Shown here: piece after piece, positions 5,034-5,111 of the stretch
How positions within the stretch are numbered: the stretch's first letter is position 1
How the letters are laid out: each line of letters starts with the position of its first letter
Source: JBOGJI01 sp050747865
GTDB lineage: Bacteria > Acidobacteriota > Thermoanaerobaculia > Multivoradales > JAHEKO01
Length of the DNA stretch: 5,111 nucleotides
Direction: 5' to 3'
Assembly: GCA_050747865.1 (NCBI GenBank)
Contig: JBOGJI010000088.1
Coordinates: 1 to 5,111 of the forward strand
The notes under the pieces: model-generated
Told to the model about the DNA's origin: nothing
Database searches by the model: none
What the model saw: the letters and a program-made list of their open reading frames with translations, nothing else
Position numbers and translations under genes: made by a program

Positions 5034-5111
5034 GCCGGAAAGGCTTATCCTGCTTGGAGCTCGGTGAGTTCCACGTCACGCCAGAGCTCCGAGGAAGGAG
5101 GCCTTTCCGGT
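5034..5111. repeat. Long imperfect palindrome at the window end
   Basis: The outer arms CCGGAAAGGC (5035-5044) and GCCTTTCCGG (5101-5110) are perfect 10-base complements. Inside them TCC (5048-5050) pairs with GGA (5097-5099), CTTGGAGCTC (5053-5062) pairs with GAGCTCCGAG (5084-5093) with one G-T wobble, and GTGA (5064-5067) pairs with TCAC (5076-5079) around the apical GTTCCACG. Nearly the whole 76 bases can fold into one long hairpin, and the symmetry may continue past the window. It could be a bidirectional terminator, a REP- or MITE-like element, or a mobile-element end. No T-runs or recognisable transposon motifs are visible. Confidence 0.55.
5045..5111 (-). CDS. Possible C-terminus of a minus-strand gene entering from the right
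   Basis: Read on the minus strand, the last 21 codons before a TAA (5047-5045) give PERPPSSELWRDVELTELQA and a final Gly. This looks like an ordinary protein C-terminus, but is too short to assign. It would converge on the broken dipeptidase with 55 bases between the stop codons. Caution is needed because the same bases form a long palindrome, and the plus strand is also open here from ATG 5016 to the edge without a ribosome binding site. I do not recognise the family. Confidence 0.35.
   Translation of the reverse strand, partial: PERPPSSELWRDVELTELQAG

Noticed and set aside
5031..5111. Integron attC site
   Set aside because: The palindrome has a suitable size, but I could not find the GTTRRRY/RYYYAAC core sites at its ends, and there is no integrase or cassette pattern in the window.

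Overview
The window is GC-rich, with tightly packed genes on both strands. It looks like chromosome from a diderm (Gram-negative-type) bacterium: it encodes an OmpA-like peptidoglycan-binding lipoprotein, a Tat-exported M19-type dipeptidase and a class D sortase, and it has two good sigma-54 promoter matches. An Acidobacteriota-like source is my best guess, from remembered family resemblance only; the sequence does not prove it.

Layout. Bases 1-209 (+) are the last 68 codons of a type I restriction enzyme R subunit (HsdR). A small two-helix membrane protein of unknown function follows at 331-708 (+), possibly with a frameshifted 5' end beginning at 284. Facing it on the minus strand is a complete ornithine aminotransferase gene (rocD, 745-1953), and 48 bases upstream of that an OmpA-family lipoprotein (2002-2625, minus). 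A 254-base divergent intergenic region (2626-2879) separates the lipoprotein from a plus-strand cluster. That cluster has a 103-residue exported protein ending in an LPATA sorting signal (2880-3191), a class D sortase with an intact His/Cys/Arg active site (3290-3910), and a Tat-exported M19 dipeptidase broken by an internal deletion and frame change (3963-4989). The last about 75 bases form a long imperfect palindrome, which also overlaps the possible C-terminus of a minus-strand gene leaving the window.

The most interesting part is 2002-3910. It reads as a compact envelope system of one sortase, one very small dedicated substrate and one divergently transcribed peptidoglycan-binding OmpA-like lipoprotein. 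The intergenic region carries two outward-facing sigma-54 type -24/-12 elements, both CGGCAC-N5-TTGC, one pointing at each gene. If both work, substrate (and perhaps sortase) and lipoprotein would be switched on together by an enhancer-binding activator not encoded here. The layout recalls the proteobacterial dedicated sortase system (sortase, single target, OmpA-family protein), but the substrate here is tiny, acidic and Pro/Glu-rich and the sortase is class D. HsdR, the small membrane protein and rocD appear unrelated to this system.
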